A stretch of 64,000 nt of DNA, taken from Leptodontidium sp. MPI-SDFR-AT-0119 (Eukaryota > Ascomycota > Leotiomycetes > Helotiales > Leptodontidiaceae). The first letter of the stretch is position 1. Each line of letters starts with the position of its first letter. Location: assembly GCA_020726505.1 (NCBI GenBank), contig JAHLEZ010000009.1:1984001-2048000 (forward strand). Reading direction: 5' to 3'. Both the position numbers and the translations under genes were made by a program. Positions 34,249 through 46,539 of this stretch are shown piece by piece. Below the pieces are notes generated by a model, which saw nothing but the letters and a program-made list of their open reading frames with translations, searched no databases and was not told the DNA's origin.

Positions 34249-35230
34249 CAGCGAGCGCTACAAGGCAATGAGAAGGCATGGGGTCTAGAGCACACGTCGA
34301 CGCTCGACACGGTCAACAACCTGGCGATCCTTTACAAAAACCAAGGCAAGCCGGTCGAGGCTGAGCAGATGTGCTAGCGAGCGCTACAAGGCTACGAGAA
34401 GGCATAGGGTCCGGAGCACACGTCGATGCTTCGTATAATCAATAACCTAGGTCTCCTTTACGTTAACCAAGGCAAGCTAGTCGAGGCTAACCGGATGTAC
34501 TAGCGAGCGCTATAAGGCTACGAGAAGGTATTAAGTCCGGAGCACACGTCGACACTTAATATAGTCTACTACTTAGGCAAAGTCTTTAAGCAGCGATACT
34601 ATGCGACTACTAAGTTGTCAGCTAGTATTATTGTGCTTGCATACGTTAAGCATTTAATCCGTCCTTGTATTAGGTTTTTATCCGTAAGACTTATACTATT
34701 TAATAATGTTAGGCGAGCGTTCGCCTAGATCGGAGACGATATAAAGTCTACAGCTACCTTCGTGTATTAATCGGCTCTAAACTCTACTTATAATGCTTTT
34801 TGTAATAACTATAGTACTAATCTAACTAACAGTACTAGTCGGCTTGTTTATAAGGTATATAAAGACAGTAATTTATATAAGAGCTGTTTTAATAAACTAA
34901 GAAATAATGGACTTAAAGACATTTCTCCTTTATGTTAAGGCCACAAGTTCCTTAATTTAGGCGATTTTAGTAGGGCTTTAACCAATAATACGATGTATCG
35001 CGTATTAGTCGAGGAGTAATTAAAAAGTATAATACTATAAATAAAAATAGTTAAAAGAAATCATATTATCAAAGATAAGTAACTTTACAAGCACGCTCAA
35101 AAATCCTATATAGCTAAATAAGACGGTAAATATAGAAACAAAAGTACTAAAAATGCTTTATTTCGCTATTCCGTTAAGTAGGCCTAGCAACTTTACTAAG
35201 TAAAGCTTTAGGGGAGGTGTGGGGTCTATC
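34249..35230 (+). pseudogene. Relic of a TPR-ZZ protein (NLR-like C-terminal part)
   Basis: Three 126-bp repeats start at 34249, 34375 and 34501. Each encodes a 42-residue kinesin-light-chain-type TPR unit: QRALQGNEKAWGLEHTST, NNLAILYKNQGKPVEAE and close variants. Gln and Trp codons have become TAG (e.g. MC*RALQGYEKA*GPEHTS). Further on, NAFCNNYSTNL and RLVYKVYKDSNLYKSCFNKL resemble a ZZ zinc finger in which some Cys are now Tyr (TGY to TAY, RIP type). TPR arrays of this kind close many fungal NLR proteins, but no NB-ARC or NACHT domain is present here; the left end is cut by copia A. The end at about 35,230 is approximate. Confidence 0.65.
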
Positions 35231-35584
35231 TCTTCTAGCCGAGAATCGTTAGTTCCGTCTATTAAAGGTACTAAACCACGTGGCGGCACTGTAATTATTT
35301 GTACGCTATAATAGCTATAAGGCTTAAAAGGGTCTTAGACAAAAAAGCATAAATCTAAAGCTTAGATAAGAACCTTTAAGACGTGTAAGGGACAATAAGA
35401 GCTTGCCAAGGTAGCTATAGTTAAGGGCTAGTATTAAAGCTTAAATAGTAGCTTTATATTAATCAAGTAAAAAGGCAACGATCCAAATATTAAATTTTAT
35501 TTAAAAGAAGTAAAATTAATATTAAATAGTTATATAATGCTTTTAATGTTTTATTTCTATAGACTCACAAGCTAATGTGGAGTT
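35231..35584. other. AT-rich, unassigned
   Basis: No recognisable product. It may be further decayed sequence of the TPR-ZZ gene, since plus-strand triplets continue with only TAG/TAA breaks for a while. Confidence 0.3.
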
Positions 35585-35886
35585 TGTTACGACCTACGAT
35601 GCGCCTCGTATTCTAACCGACACGGGCTCGTAGCATCGCTGGCTATGCGACGGCGCTAAGCTTAATAGGAAAGATTAGGTAGCGAGCTTGCGACATGTTG
35701 ACGTGAATAGCACTCGACTACGCTAGGCCCCATTAGGAGAGTTCTTCATGTATTTATACTCGAGCTCTCCCTTACAGAGAGCCCTCCTTTCCTCCTTGTC
35801 TTTTCTTCTCGATTCTGAGCGTAGCTAGAGGCCCTAATACAAAGCTAGAGTCAACTCGCCGTATCAACCTCTTGCCAGCCGTAACA
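35585..35886 (+). repeat. LTR of element E, plus orientation
   Basis: 302 bp, begins TGTTACGACCTACGATGCG and ends CCAGCCGTAACA. Its mate of the same length lies at 45344-45645 in the opposite orientation. No matching direct repeat flanks it (GAGTT left, CTTAA right). Confidence 0.75.
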
Positions 35887-37754
35887 CTTAACAACTCTCT
35901 CCTTTTACTATCTTTAACTAGACAGCGCGATTTAAGTACTTTAATCTACAAGCTAATTAGTGTTAATTACACTTTATTACTTATCCCTCTTAGTAATAAG
36001 TAATAACTTAGTAATCGTAGTGAGATTCGGTATACACAATACAAAGCTTTAATTACAGGTATGTATTTATTTAAGTCTCAGGAGCTACTTTAAGGTATCG
36101 AAGAGAGCTTTATATAGGAGGCTCTCATCGTGGGCTAGTCCCGAATTAGCTAGCGTGAAGTACTCCTTTTCACTCCCTACGTCCTGTAACCCCTATTTTT
36201 GCCCGTCCTCCGTATTCACGTAGTTCCGTTGATTACGTGAATATTATTATTTACACAATTATAATAAAGGCAAGTATTAAAAGAGATGTTTTTAAGTATA
36301 AGAGATGGTACGAGGGACTTAAGTCGGCGTAAGATAGGCGAGAAAAAGGGCGTACGCTAGCGGATATCCGACGATTATCTTAAAGTCGGTGATTTTTATA
36401 TGTAAGAAACAAGGATAAGTAAAGTAAAACGCTAATTATTCTTTTTTAAGATATCGCGCGAGTCGTTAGTATTAATATTATAAAAAGAGACTTAAGAAGC
36501 CTTACGAGATACGGTAATAGCTCGTTTATTAGCTCGTTTAATAATAATATTTCATAACTCGCGATCCGAGACGGCTAAGAATTCATTAAAAGCCATATAA
36601 TCTTTATAAAATTTATACTTCTTAATATAAATGTTATACTTAAGCTCATCCGAGACTTTCTTATATATATTATTAAACTAATAAGTAAGTAATATCTTTT
36701 TAATAAATGTATATATCGTGAACTTCGTATAAAACTCGTTATATATTATATTACTTATTTATAACTAATTATATTTAAGCTTAGTTACTTATACTTGGTT
36801 ATAATTAAAGAAACGCTAATTTAAAGCCTTGAAAACATTAGCGGCTTTATTAAAATCTCCGGCGAAGTCGGGATTTATTTATTAAAAGATAATAGTCTTA
36901 GTCTTTCCCTTTATATACTTAAAGTAAATGTAAACTTATGAATTTGCTAATAAAAAAAGTTACCTAAGTACTTTTAAATAAAAAGCTTTATATTTATTTT
37001 TTAAGTATTATATTTATTTTTGCCCTTATAATTGCTAAAGGGGGTACGGGGGTACTTAACCTTATTAAGCTGGACGGCAAGGATAGTAAGGTTTAGCTTA
37101 AGGAGGTAGTAGTCGGCGATTAATTAAAGGTTCGCCGTAAGAGCACGCATTAATTTATTAGTAGGGGAGGAAATACGAATCTCTTAGCGAGGGTTATCGA
37201 TAGTATATTAAGTGGGGGCTTATGTAATTATAGCGGTAATAGTAAAGTTAACAAAATCCTTAATTAGTTAATCTACTTTTACTTACTACGCGGGGGTAAG
37301 GCTGTTTATAATAATAATAAGCTCTAGCGATATATTAAAGAAGTTCTAGGATTTAGCCTTTAAGTCCGAATTAGATTTTTTAAAGCTATTAGGTTCTTTT
37401 ATGAGAGTCTCGACTAAAGGAATAAGGGTATTAGTGAAGCCTAGCCGTAAAGGGGCGCTTCTTTCTCTAAAGCTTCGTTAATAAGGGGGGAAATTAGTAA
37501 TAACAGTAATGCGAGGTAAAGGGGTATTTGGGGTTATTAATTAATTTATTAATTAAATATATAAGTTAAAATAAGAACATGTGTTAAGTTATAATAAGGC
37601 AAGTTAATCGTAAGAGAATATCTAGCTTTCTTTAAGACAATTTATTACTAAAGTAGAGAAGTACTTATCTATCGAATAGGCTAAGGTATTAAGGCTCGTT
37701 ATTAACTTATTATAAGGGCAAGTTAATAAGGCGCAAGACTAAGTAAAATATAAC
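35887..37754 (-). mobile_element. Internal sequence of a degraded LTR element with a gag fragment
   Basis: On the minus strand around 37,000-36,430 a Gag-like helical stretch can be read: NPDFAGDFNKAANVFKALN, FYTKFTIYTFIKKILLTY, KKYKFYKDYMAFNEFLAVSD. Such sequence is typical of retrotransposon capsid regions. The rest is AT-rich with no product I can name. It probably belongs to element E, whose LTRs flank the region in opposite orientations. Confidence 0.45.
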
Positions 37755-38011
37755 TGTTGGTCCACAGGTCCCTGCATGAGCATACTTCGGTTTGGAAAAG
37801 TGGGTGCGGGTCAAAGTCAGGGGTCAGAGCCTAGCCGGACTGATTTCGGTGGAGATTCGGTGGGGTTTCGTAGTATATAGTCTGGCTCTCCTCACACTCT
37901 CTTAGAATACACACAGATTTTTGAACTAACTATTTATTACTCTATTACTATACTCGTATTAGAATATATTCACACATATAGCGTAGTATATAAACCGGTA
38001 CTACACTAACA
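37755..38011 (+). repeat. 5' LTR of copia B
   Basis: 257 bp, TGTTGGTCCACAGG...CACTAACA. It differs from the 3' LTR almost only by C/T and G/A changes. Confidence 0.9.
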
Positions 38012-38299
38012 CTAATTAGTAGTAAGCTTATATCGTTAACCTTACTATAAACAGAAAAGGTCTTAAGCTATAAAGCGAATTCTAGGCTTTAACTTAAGGA
38101 GTACTTAATTGTATTTTCCTTAAAAGGCATTTTACCTTTTCTAGATCGTAGAGGGAAGGCAACTTCTCTCTTAAGACTCGACTAGGACTATCGCACGTTA
38201 GAAAAGAGCTATCACAACACGACAGTCACTCTACGAAGATTGTCAAGTTAATATCCTTAAATCTAGAACTTTGGACCTTCGAGAAACTTATCCGGGAAC

Positions 38300-41200
38300 C
38301 CACCGGATCACCTACGAATCGCATCCGATATAATAGCGGATACTTCAGACTATACCCCGGAGCCAGAATTAACTCCGGAAATCATTAATGTCATAGTTAC
38401 ACTTAAGGAGAGAGCAAATCTTAATTTAGATTTCCTAGTAAACGTAACAGTATATTCACGGAAGTTTAAGGAGGACTTCTATAACGGACACCTTAAGGGA
38501 GAGTTCCTTTTCTAAGACTTTTGGGAGTACTTTAAGGGTTAGACGGCAAATAAGTTTAAGTTAATTAAGACAACGGAACGTACGTGTCTTAGGGACGACT
38601 TATAAGCCTTTGGCGTATTTATACGACGTGCTAAGGGAACGAGGACGGCAGATGCTCTAGCAGAAACAGTACAAGCTAAGGAAAATCTGTGGCTAGAGGA
38701 CTAAATAGAGATATAAATTCGGAACTACCCTGAATTAGTACCGAATCACACCCGGGAATTAGTCTCTCGCCTACTACTACTAATCCTAATAACACTTTAA
38801 CAAAATCAACCTCTAATGTCTCTATAACACTAACTAAAGGTAGTTATTTATTCCGTGGAGGAAGACACTCCTTCAAAAGGGTCAAGAGTAAAGCTTATAG
38901 AAACGATTCAGTTATTAAGGTCACCTAAGATCTCCCTTATTAAAGGAGATGAGGTCGAGGATCTATATAGTGTAACCCCCCCACTTATAGTCTTAAAGAA
39001 GGAGTTCTCATTTACTCCTAGGAGGGATCCCCTAAGTAATCTCTACCCGTAGAGATTAAATGACCACGCGTTGCCGAATCCTACACTAACGCTAGTAATA
39101 CACTTACAGGACGGATTATTACTATTATTTAAGGTTCCTAAGACTACTGGACTACATACGAAGCCGATTCGGCCATTATAGTATATTATAAATCTATTAA
39201 CCCCGGACTAGGCAAAATCGTTAGTAAACCTTACTAAGATGTATACTAAAGAGCTCTAATATAACGGAGACAAGGACTACTTAGATAAGAAGCTCCACAT
39301 CTTCGCCGACTTATATTAGAGAGTATTAGTTAAGACTAAGGTCTAAAACCGAGCCTTTCCGTCGATACTACGAGACGGAGCTAGTTCGTACTACTACCGG
39401 TACCTCTAGAATAAGGGGGTACTTATTTAATGAGCTTATTAGGACGACTCGCGAACACTTTAAGACGGAAGAGAGAGCTAATAAGTTCCTTAGCCAGTAG
39501 TTTAGTCTGACCTTTTCGTTATTTTAGGAGGAGCCTCACTAGACGGGAAAACTAGTACTAACTCAATTAGAGAACTTCGCTAAGGAACTATAGAGTATTT
39601 AGCTTAGCCTAAAGGACGACAATATACAGAACGACAAGACGCTCTGTAATAAGCTCGTATAGGGAGTAGTAAGGAACCCCCTCTTTAAGATAGCCTTATT
39701 TCAGGCACCCCTTACGTTCCTTACGTTAATAGATAGTCTTCGCTCCGCCGTTAGTGTTAAGGTAACTCATAACTCGGGATCGAGGGTAAGTAAGTACTCC
39801 AGAACTAATATAAATCGCCACTGATCTTATGTCACAAATAGGGCGGCTTATTACTTTAACCGCAAAATAAAATTTTCAAGTGAAAACAAACGCGGAGACA
39901 AATTCCAGCCTATACTAGGCTATATAAGCTATATTATTTATAAGAAAATAAATTACTATAGTAGTCGCCACTTAAACGAAGAGCAAGTAGCGTCTAAGGC
40001 AAAATACTTCGCGGCGCGTAAGGCCGAAGGAGTAAAAGCCACGGATAAGACCTTCAGGAGCTACTTAGCTTATATTAAGGGAATTGACCCTAATTCAGAC
40101 TAGAACCGGACTATATCTGGACACTATTTAGGAAACCACTAGGATGCGGATTCAGATACTTCAATAGATATTAACGACTCTTTAAAGAGTTCCGACGACG
40201 ATAATAATAATAGTACCGCAAACTTCACGACTATATTTATAGTAAGTGAGGCATAATATAATACACGAGAAGTTATAAGGTAACTTAAGGAGAGGAAGGC
40301 TACTCACATCCTAAAAAGCAAAATCAAGAGACCCACTCTAAGCGAGGCTTACATAACGTAATAGACAGACAGATTCTTCTAAGGTCTATTAATTAATATA
40401 AGGGCATCTAATAAAAACACGGGAGGGATTAACTAGCTACAGGCATTATAGCGAATTTAAGATGTCAAGTTTGACACTAGTTAGGCGGGCTAGAGCCGGA
40501 TCACATTTAGTGCCGGTTCGCGACCGTCTCTAAGAGTTGCTATAGTTAATACTCCGGCTAGAGAAATAGACTTCTAAATTGTGGACGTAAATATCTTGTT
40601 TCTAGTTTGCCTATAGTAGTTAAATACGCTTAACGCGTAATACGATAACCTGCGCAATGTCTTGATTTAAGGCGACAAGAAGCACTTAATTGTGCGGAAG
40701 TATAGGCATTTATAGTTACTTTTAGATTAATATCGTTAATTACTAGACACTTCGACTAGAACAATAAATACATACCACTTAACTAAGCCAGAAATACGTC
40801 GGCTTTATAGGCGTTTTAGACACCCTTTAGTAAGACGTCTTTAGTACTTACTAGATTAAGCTGGCTATAAGTATGACTCGGAAATTATATTAAGGGTTAA
40901 AGAGATATATAAGTATTACTAGAAATATATAGATGCTCTATATAAGTTCCGCTTTAGGCTATAAGACGACGTCGATTTCAATCATACGGTCTACGTCAAT
41001 ATCGCGATGTTTAGAGAACGGTATGCCCTTTATATCGTGGATAAAGCAACAGGCTTTAGTACGGCGAAACTACTCTGAAAGGCCCCCGGTTCGGCTACGG
41101 CTTAGGCCACCTTTAACGCATTTAAGTCAGTATAAATTAACATATACCTTAGACCCCCGGATTTCGTCGTGTATAACTATAGCACTAATTTCAATTCTAA

Positions 41201-43568
41201 GGAGTTTCGGAGTGTACTCAGATTTATAAGTAACACCCCTAAGCTAGTACTTGTAGAGGCATACTATTCAATTAGCAAAGTTAAGTAATACTATCGCCCA
41301 CTACGCTGTGCCTATAAAATCGTTACAAAAGAGCACCTTAAGTTGAGCGACGAGGACCGACTACAAATAGTAGTAAAAGCAGTGAACGACACAATTAGAC
41401 TTAATAGGCTTATCTTTATATTACTTGTTTTTGGCGTATACTTAAAAATGACGGAGTTAAACCCCCTAAATCCGTCAGTCGAGCAACGTGCGGCTATAAT
41501 TAAGAAAGTTATAAAGGAGGTACAGAAAATCTATATTACGCGTAAAGTTAACGATACGTTAACTACACGAAACGGCCCCGGAACTACTTATATTCACAGT
41601 CTTTACCTTAATAATCAAGTTCTAGTATATTAAGAAGGTAAAAGATAGACAGGACCTTACGATTTCTTAGGTATTAAGGGAGAATCATATAAGATCGACA
41701 TAGGAAATAAGAGAATACGTACGTTCTAATTAATTATAATTTGTCCCTTTAAGACAAATACCTTTGGCATAAAACGACAAAAAGAAAACTTATTAGAGGA
41801 TATCTATAAGCAACATCCTAAATCTTTAGTTAAAAACACTACCGAAATATCACTAAACCCACCTCGAATTGCTATTCAAATTCTATTTACGAAATATATC
41901 TTAGATTTACTAACTATCGATAACAATTACGATACTAAAGTGTTTTTAACTAAGAAGGAGACAAGGGACCGACAGCTATCTATTAAACTTCGCGCTAAAG
42001 GAAAGATTATAGCGCTTAGACTACTATTCTAGTAGTCCCGAAGGACGGAATACGAAGTACTTATTAAAAGGGGTGTTTTTGTGCCTATTTATAAGGACGA
42101 CCCTAAAGTAAAAGGCCACTACATCTTTAAGTCAAGAATAGTAGACGAGGTTAAAGGCAAGGAGACGTTAGCTCTATATAAGAAGTCAAGACTAATAATT
42201 TAATACTTTAACGATAAAAAGAAGAGAGAGATTTTAACTTAGTCTTTGACAATCTAACGATCTAGTCAGCGGTTACTTATATTTTTGGCCGCTGTCGTCA
42301 AGCACTTAAATCGCCTCCGAAACTAGTCCGAATCCTATCTAGCAATTAGGGACATTACTTAAGCCTACGTCTAGGCAGAGACAAGGCTTCTCCGAGACAT
42401 TTTTATATAGCCACTAGAAGAGATCGCAGGGGATTTCCCTCTTAGTATAGTATTCATAGTAATACTACTGTTATACGGTATACTTAAGTCCGGAAACTAT
42501 TAGTTTAATATATATTATAAATATTATATAAAGAACTTACAAATAAAGACATTAATATACAACCCATGCTTACTAATTAGTACTAAAGAAAGCTATGACT
42601 TTAGAGTCGTAGGGATGTAGACAGACGATACCTTGATTCTAGGAAATAAAGACTTCTTAGTAAAAGAGTAGAATGAGATTACTAAGGCCGGTTTTATAAC
42701 GAAGCCGATATAGGTATTACTCCCTATCGAAACTATTACGTTTAATAGGTGCACTATCTCTATAGACGGGGACAGCCTCTATATGTCTTAGAAGGGTCAA
42801 GGAGTAAGGCTAAAGCTAGTTGACACTAGAAAAGAGGACTATAAGAAGGTCTATAGAGAGTAGCGAGCTTATACGACCTACCTTGCCACTATTTGTCAGC
42901 CGGAAGCAACGTTTAATCTCTTAGTCACAGCGTAACACTAAGATCCGACAAAAGACGACGTCAAGGCCTTAAACTTACGCCTTAAATAGCAAATAGACAA
43001 CTTAGAGAGGGGACTCTGATACGTACTAGTTGACTTATAGTCTATAAAGGTCTACGTTTTTATAGACGGTTCTTTTACTAATAACAAAGACCTAAGCTTA
43101 CAAATAGGCTTCGTATTAGTAATCAGTGCCGAAACAGTAGGGGATACGCAATTTACCTTAACCGGTAATATCGTGTATATTAGCTTAACAAAGTATAAGA
43201 GAGTAACTCGTGTAGTGCTTGTATCGGAGCTATATATTATAATGGCTAGCATCGATATATTAATCTCCCTTAGTACTACTATTAATATAATAACTAACAA
43301 GCTTAATATCTCACGTCTTCTTACTATTATTTACACGGATTCTTTGTCCCTTTATAAGTGTATTATTAAGCTTAGTATGACGAAAGAGAAGCGCCTAATA
43401 ATTAATATTATGGCTATTCGTTAATCATACGAGCGCAGAGAGCTAACGGAGGTTTAATAGATCAATAGCGCTAATAATCCTGCTGACGCTATAACGAAGA
43501 GCGCTCCGAATAAGGCTCTTCGGGATTTTATTAACACTAATATCCTTACTATCAAGATAGAGGGTTAA
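38300..43568 (+). pseudogene. Copia B gag-pol, RIP-degraded
   Basis: The Gag part includes the stretch at 38,855-39,052. Protease/pre-integrase near 40.5-40.85 kb reads FSAGSRPSLRVAIVNTP and RRLYRRFRHPLVRRL. Integrase near 40.97-41.33 kb: DFNHTVYVNIAMF, LYIVDKATGFSTAKLL, YYSISKVK*YYRPL. Reverse transcriptase near 42.25-42.9 kb: QRLLIFLAAVVKHLN, DIT*AYV*AETRLLR, and the active site TDDTLILGNKDF. RNase H: VFIDGSFTNNKDLS, YTDSLSLYKCIIKL, NPADAITK. It is a Pezizomycotina copia type. Confidence 0.82.
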
Positions 43569-43897
43569 GTTTAATAGTCAATCGGAGTCGATTCAGACTA
43601 GTAACAGAGGGGTTTCTTATACTCGTTGATTTTTTTTTATTTCCTTACAACTCTTATTTTATTAATTTATCACTTGCGGTTATTTTTATATTTAATTAAT
43701 TTGCGAAGTTAAAAACACACTCGATTTGGTTCTAAATACCCTCTAATTCAAAGTACTAACGGGCGGCTTTATAACGACACTCTAATAAGGACAAACTGCC
43801 GGTTTTACTGTAGGGGGCTACTCCCGTATAATAGTATAAAGAAAGTGCCGCCACGAAAAACTTACTACGAAGCTAATCCGAAACAAGGCCGAACCCC

Positions 43898-44615
43898 CTA
43901 CTCATAGATATCTAGAAGAGGTTCCTCGTCCTCCTCCTCCGCGTTATAGCGGCGACTTTAGTAGAGACGCTTAGTGGGAGTATCGTCCTCACCGCCGTCC
44001 TCCTTACTACGCTTAGTAGCGGCAGAGGAGACGACGGTGAGGAGCCGGTTCAAGACTAACACTGTCTCCTACGGTAAAGCGTTAATACTTAGGAGCCTTA
44101 ATATCAAAAAGGGATAAGGGGGTTAACTTACTACTTATAAACTGGCCAAGCCAGCGATTTCTTAGCGTATAGCGCGCGTTTCCTCTAATAACGCCAACGA
44201 CAACTCCTTAGTAGTCTTTAATACGTTAGTAGCGGCGACTAATAATGCCGAATTAATAGATTTAGCTGTAGTAACGATAGCTTCTTTATCTTTTGCCTCG
44301 AGGGTAGTAACTAGACGAAGGTATTCTTCGGCGACAAACCACGGAATCTATTATATGTTAGTAACCGTATATCTAGAGTACTTTCGGCGAGGATTTAGAT
44401 ACGATTTAGAATAAGGAAAAGAAATAAGAATACTTACTGAGTTACACTAGGACTTCTTCTCTACGTAATATGCGTATTTCTTGCTCTTAGGATTATTAAA
44501 GGCGCATTCGTGGGATAGGTTCTTTACGAGGAGACGAACGCACTAAATGTAACATTTGCGGTATACGAGGTCGAGCGCTCTTGTAGGTATTAGTGTAGGC
44601 ACTATTTTTAGTTAA
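43898..44615 (-). pseudogene. Antisense Cys-rich gene in copia B
   Basis: A separate gene read against the element. It encodes TRALDLVYRKCYI, then C-x9-HEC (CVRLLVKNLSHEC), AFNNPKSKKYAYY (probably CAYC before RIP) and CNS. A GTAAGT intron follows, then IPWFVAEEYLRLVTTLEAKD with a long helical part, a second likely intron, and a mixed-charge tail (ATKRSKEDGGEDDTPTKR) ending at TAG 43900-43898. The motif Cys-pair, Cys, CxxC, Cys, (V/I)P resembles a type common in small fungal hypothetical proteins and is probably zinc-binding (inference). At least five in-frame TAG/TAA codons; the start could not be fixed. Confidence 0.55.
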
Positions 44616-45049
44616 CATACTGTTTCCCTACTGAACTATCTCCGAAGAGTATATTTACTTTTAGGTTGTCTATTTAATTTAATATAGTCTTCTTAGAAAT
44701 GTCAGTTTTTGAGCTATATTAGGCGAATTAGAGAGATTAGAAAGTAATATACGTACAGTGATTATATGTGTATTAGCTAAAGGAGACTCTAAACTTTTAG
44801 GGGAAGGCGACATATATATATTTATTACGTTATATAATACTAGGGGTTCTTATTGTTACTAGTTCTCGCTTAGCTTCGCTACGGCACCTCACTATATTCG
44901 GACCCCTTTCGGGGCACTTTCGGGACACTGTCGGGTCGGGATTAGACGCTATTAAATACTTTGTTATTTTATTCGTTATTTCTTATATATTACTAGTTGT
45001 TTACTTCTACGTGTGTTAGAAATGGTTTTTCTAAAAGAAGTTTTGCCTG

Positions 45050-45306
45050 TGTTAGTCTATAAGTCCCTGTATAAGTATACTTCGGTTTGGAAAAGTGGGT
45101 GCGAGTCAAAGTCAGGGGTTAGAGCTTAGCCGGGCTGATTTCGGTGGAGATTCGGTGGAGTTTCGTAGTATATAGTCTAGCTCTCTTCACACTCTCTTAG
45201 AATACACACAGATTTTTGAACTAATTATTTATTACTCTGTCACTATACTCGCATTAGAATATATTCACACATGCGGCGTGGTACATAAACCGGTACTACA
45301 CCGACA
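45050..45306 (+). repeat. 3' LTR of copia B
   Basis: 257 bp, TGTTAGTCTATAAG...CACCGACA, direct repeat of 37755-38011. Confidence 0.9.
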
Positions 45307-45343
45307 ATAACGCTTTATAATAAAGGGGTTTAGTCTTTTCTTA

Positions 45344-45645
45344 TATTATGATTAGCAAGAGGTTAATATAGTAAATAAACTTTGACTTTATATTTAGGCC
45401 TAATACTACGCTTAGAATCGTGAAGAAAAGACAAGAAGAAAAAGAGAACTCTTTATAAGAGAAATCTCGAGTTTAAATACTCGAAGAACCCTCCTAATAA
45501 GGCCTAGCGTAGTCGAGCGCCATTCGCATTAATATATCGCATACTCGCCACCTAGTCCTCCTAATTAGGCTTAGCGCCGTCGCATAGCCAGCCGATACTA
45601 CGAGCCGTATCGGTTAGAATACGAGGCGCATCGGAGGTCGTAACA
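45344..45645 (-). repeat. LTR of element E, minus orientation
   Basis: 302 bp; on the minus strand it begins TGTTACGACCTCCGATGCG and ends ATCATAATA, the RIP-mutated counterpart of CCGTAACA. It is an inverted partner of 35585-35886. No direct repeat flanks it. Confidence 0.7.
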
Positions 45646-46234
45646 CCATGAGGGCTCTTTAGTAGTTATATATACAATATTAGCTTCTCTAGAAGCTTCG
45701 ATAATTACATAAGTTATAACTATAAAATCCAAGGCTTCTAATACACGGCTTTCTTAGGCTAAAACAGTAGTTGTACGAAGCTCTATGCTTTACGTCTCAA
45801 ATTACTAAAAGTAACTGTATTTAATAAAGACTCGTTTAGCTCGTTTAAACTTACATTTACTTAATTTAGCTACTTAAGCAAATACACACGTGATAAGCTA
45901 AAGTAATTATATAGACTTAGAAATCCCCTCTATAATAAAATTATTATTCACACCAAATATCACTTCTTTTTAAATTTGACTTTTATAAGTATAATAAGTA
46001 TTATTAAATAAATTATTTTTCATGAGTTTAAAATAGTTAGTGTTTCGCGAATACTTTTACTAATATCTTTTAATATAATAAAAAAAGCGCATTTTAAGAA
46101 AACTAAATAAAGGAGAAGTAGGATAATAACGGATATAAATAACGGATATTAATTACGAATTTAAATTACGGGATATTTAAGAGGTTTTAAAGCACTTTCA
46201 AGTTTTAATAATTACAGCAAATCTTTTAAATAAC
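45646..46234. other. AT-rich, unassigned
   Basis: A minus-strand frame near 45,840-45,650 is coding-like (SRVLEALDFIVITYVIIEAS), but I recognise no family. The rest shows nothing. Confidence 0.3.
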
Positions 46235-46428
46235 TGTCGCGCACTAGCGCAGTTCTTTAGTCTGGTGCATGCTTGCGTAAGCATTCCAGGTATATAAACC
46301 CAGTCTCTAGCTCCTCTCTTTAAGAGGATAACGCTTAATTTAATCAATCTTTAAATACACTTTCTAAAACCTTATTTAATCGTAGAATTTTTTAAACCCC
46401 TGAATCTTTGCTATTCTTTTACATAATA
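46235..46428 (+). repeat. 5' LTR of copia C
   Basis: 194 bp, ends ATAATA where the 3' copy ends CGACA, again C-to-T/G-to-A differences. Contains TATATAAAC as a likely TATA box. Confidence 0.88.
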
Positions 46429-46539
46429 GTTAAGAGCTACATTTAAGTTATACGGCGCATTTGCAGAAGAATTTTCAGCTAATAAGTTCTACGATTATTT
46501 AACTTTTATTTTCAATTTTACAATTACACATCAATTATT

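Larger units (their letters stand above)
37755..45306 (+). mobile_element. Ty1/copia element B (7.55 kb), complete with TSD
   Basis: Two 257-bp LTRs at 37755-38011 and 45050-45306, target duplication ATAAC (37750-37754 and 45307-45311). Gag-pol runs in plus orientation to 43,568, and a separate minus-strand gene lies between pol and the 3' LTR. It is inserted in element E. Stops throughout gag-pol are of RIP type. Confidence 0.9.
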
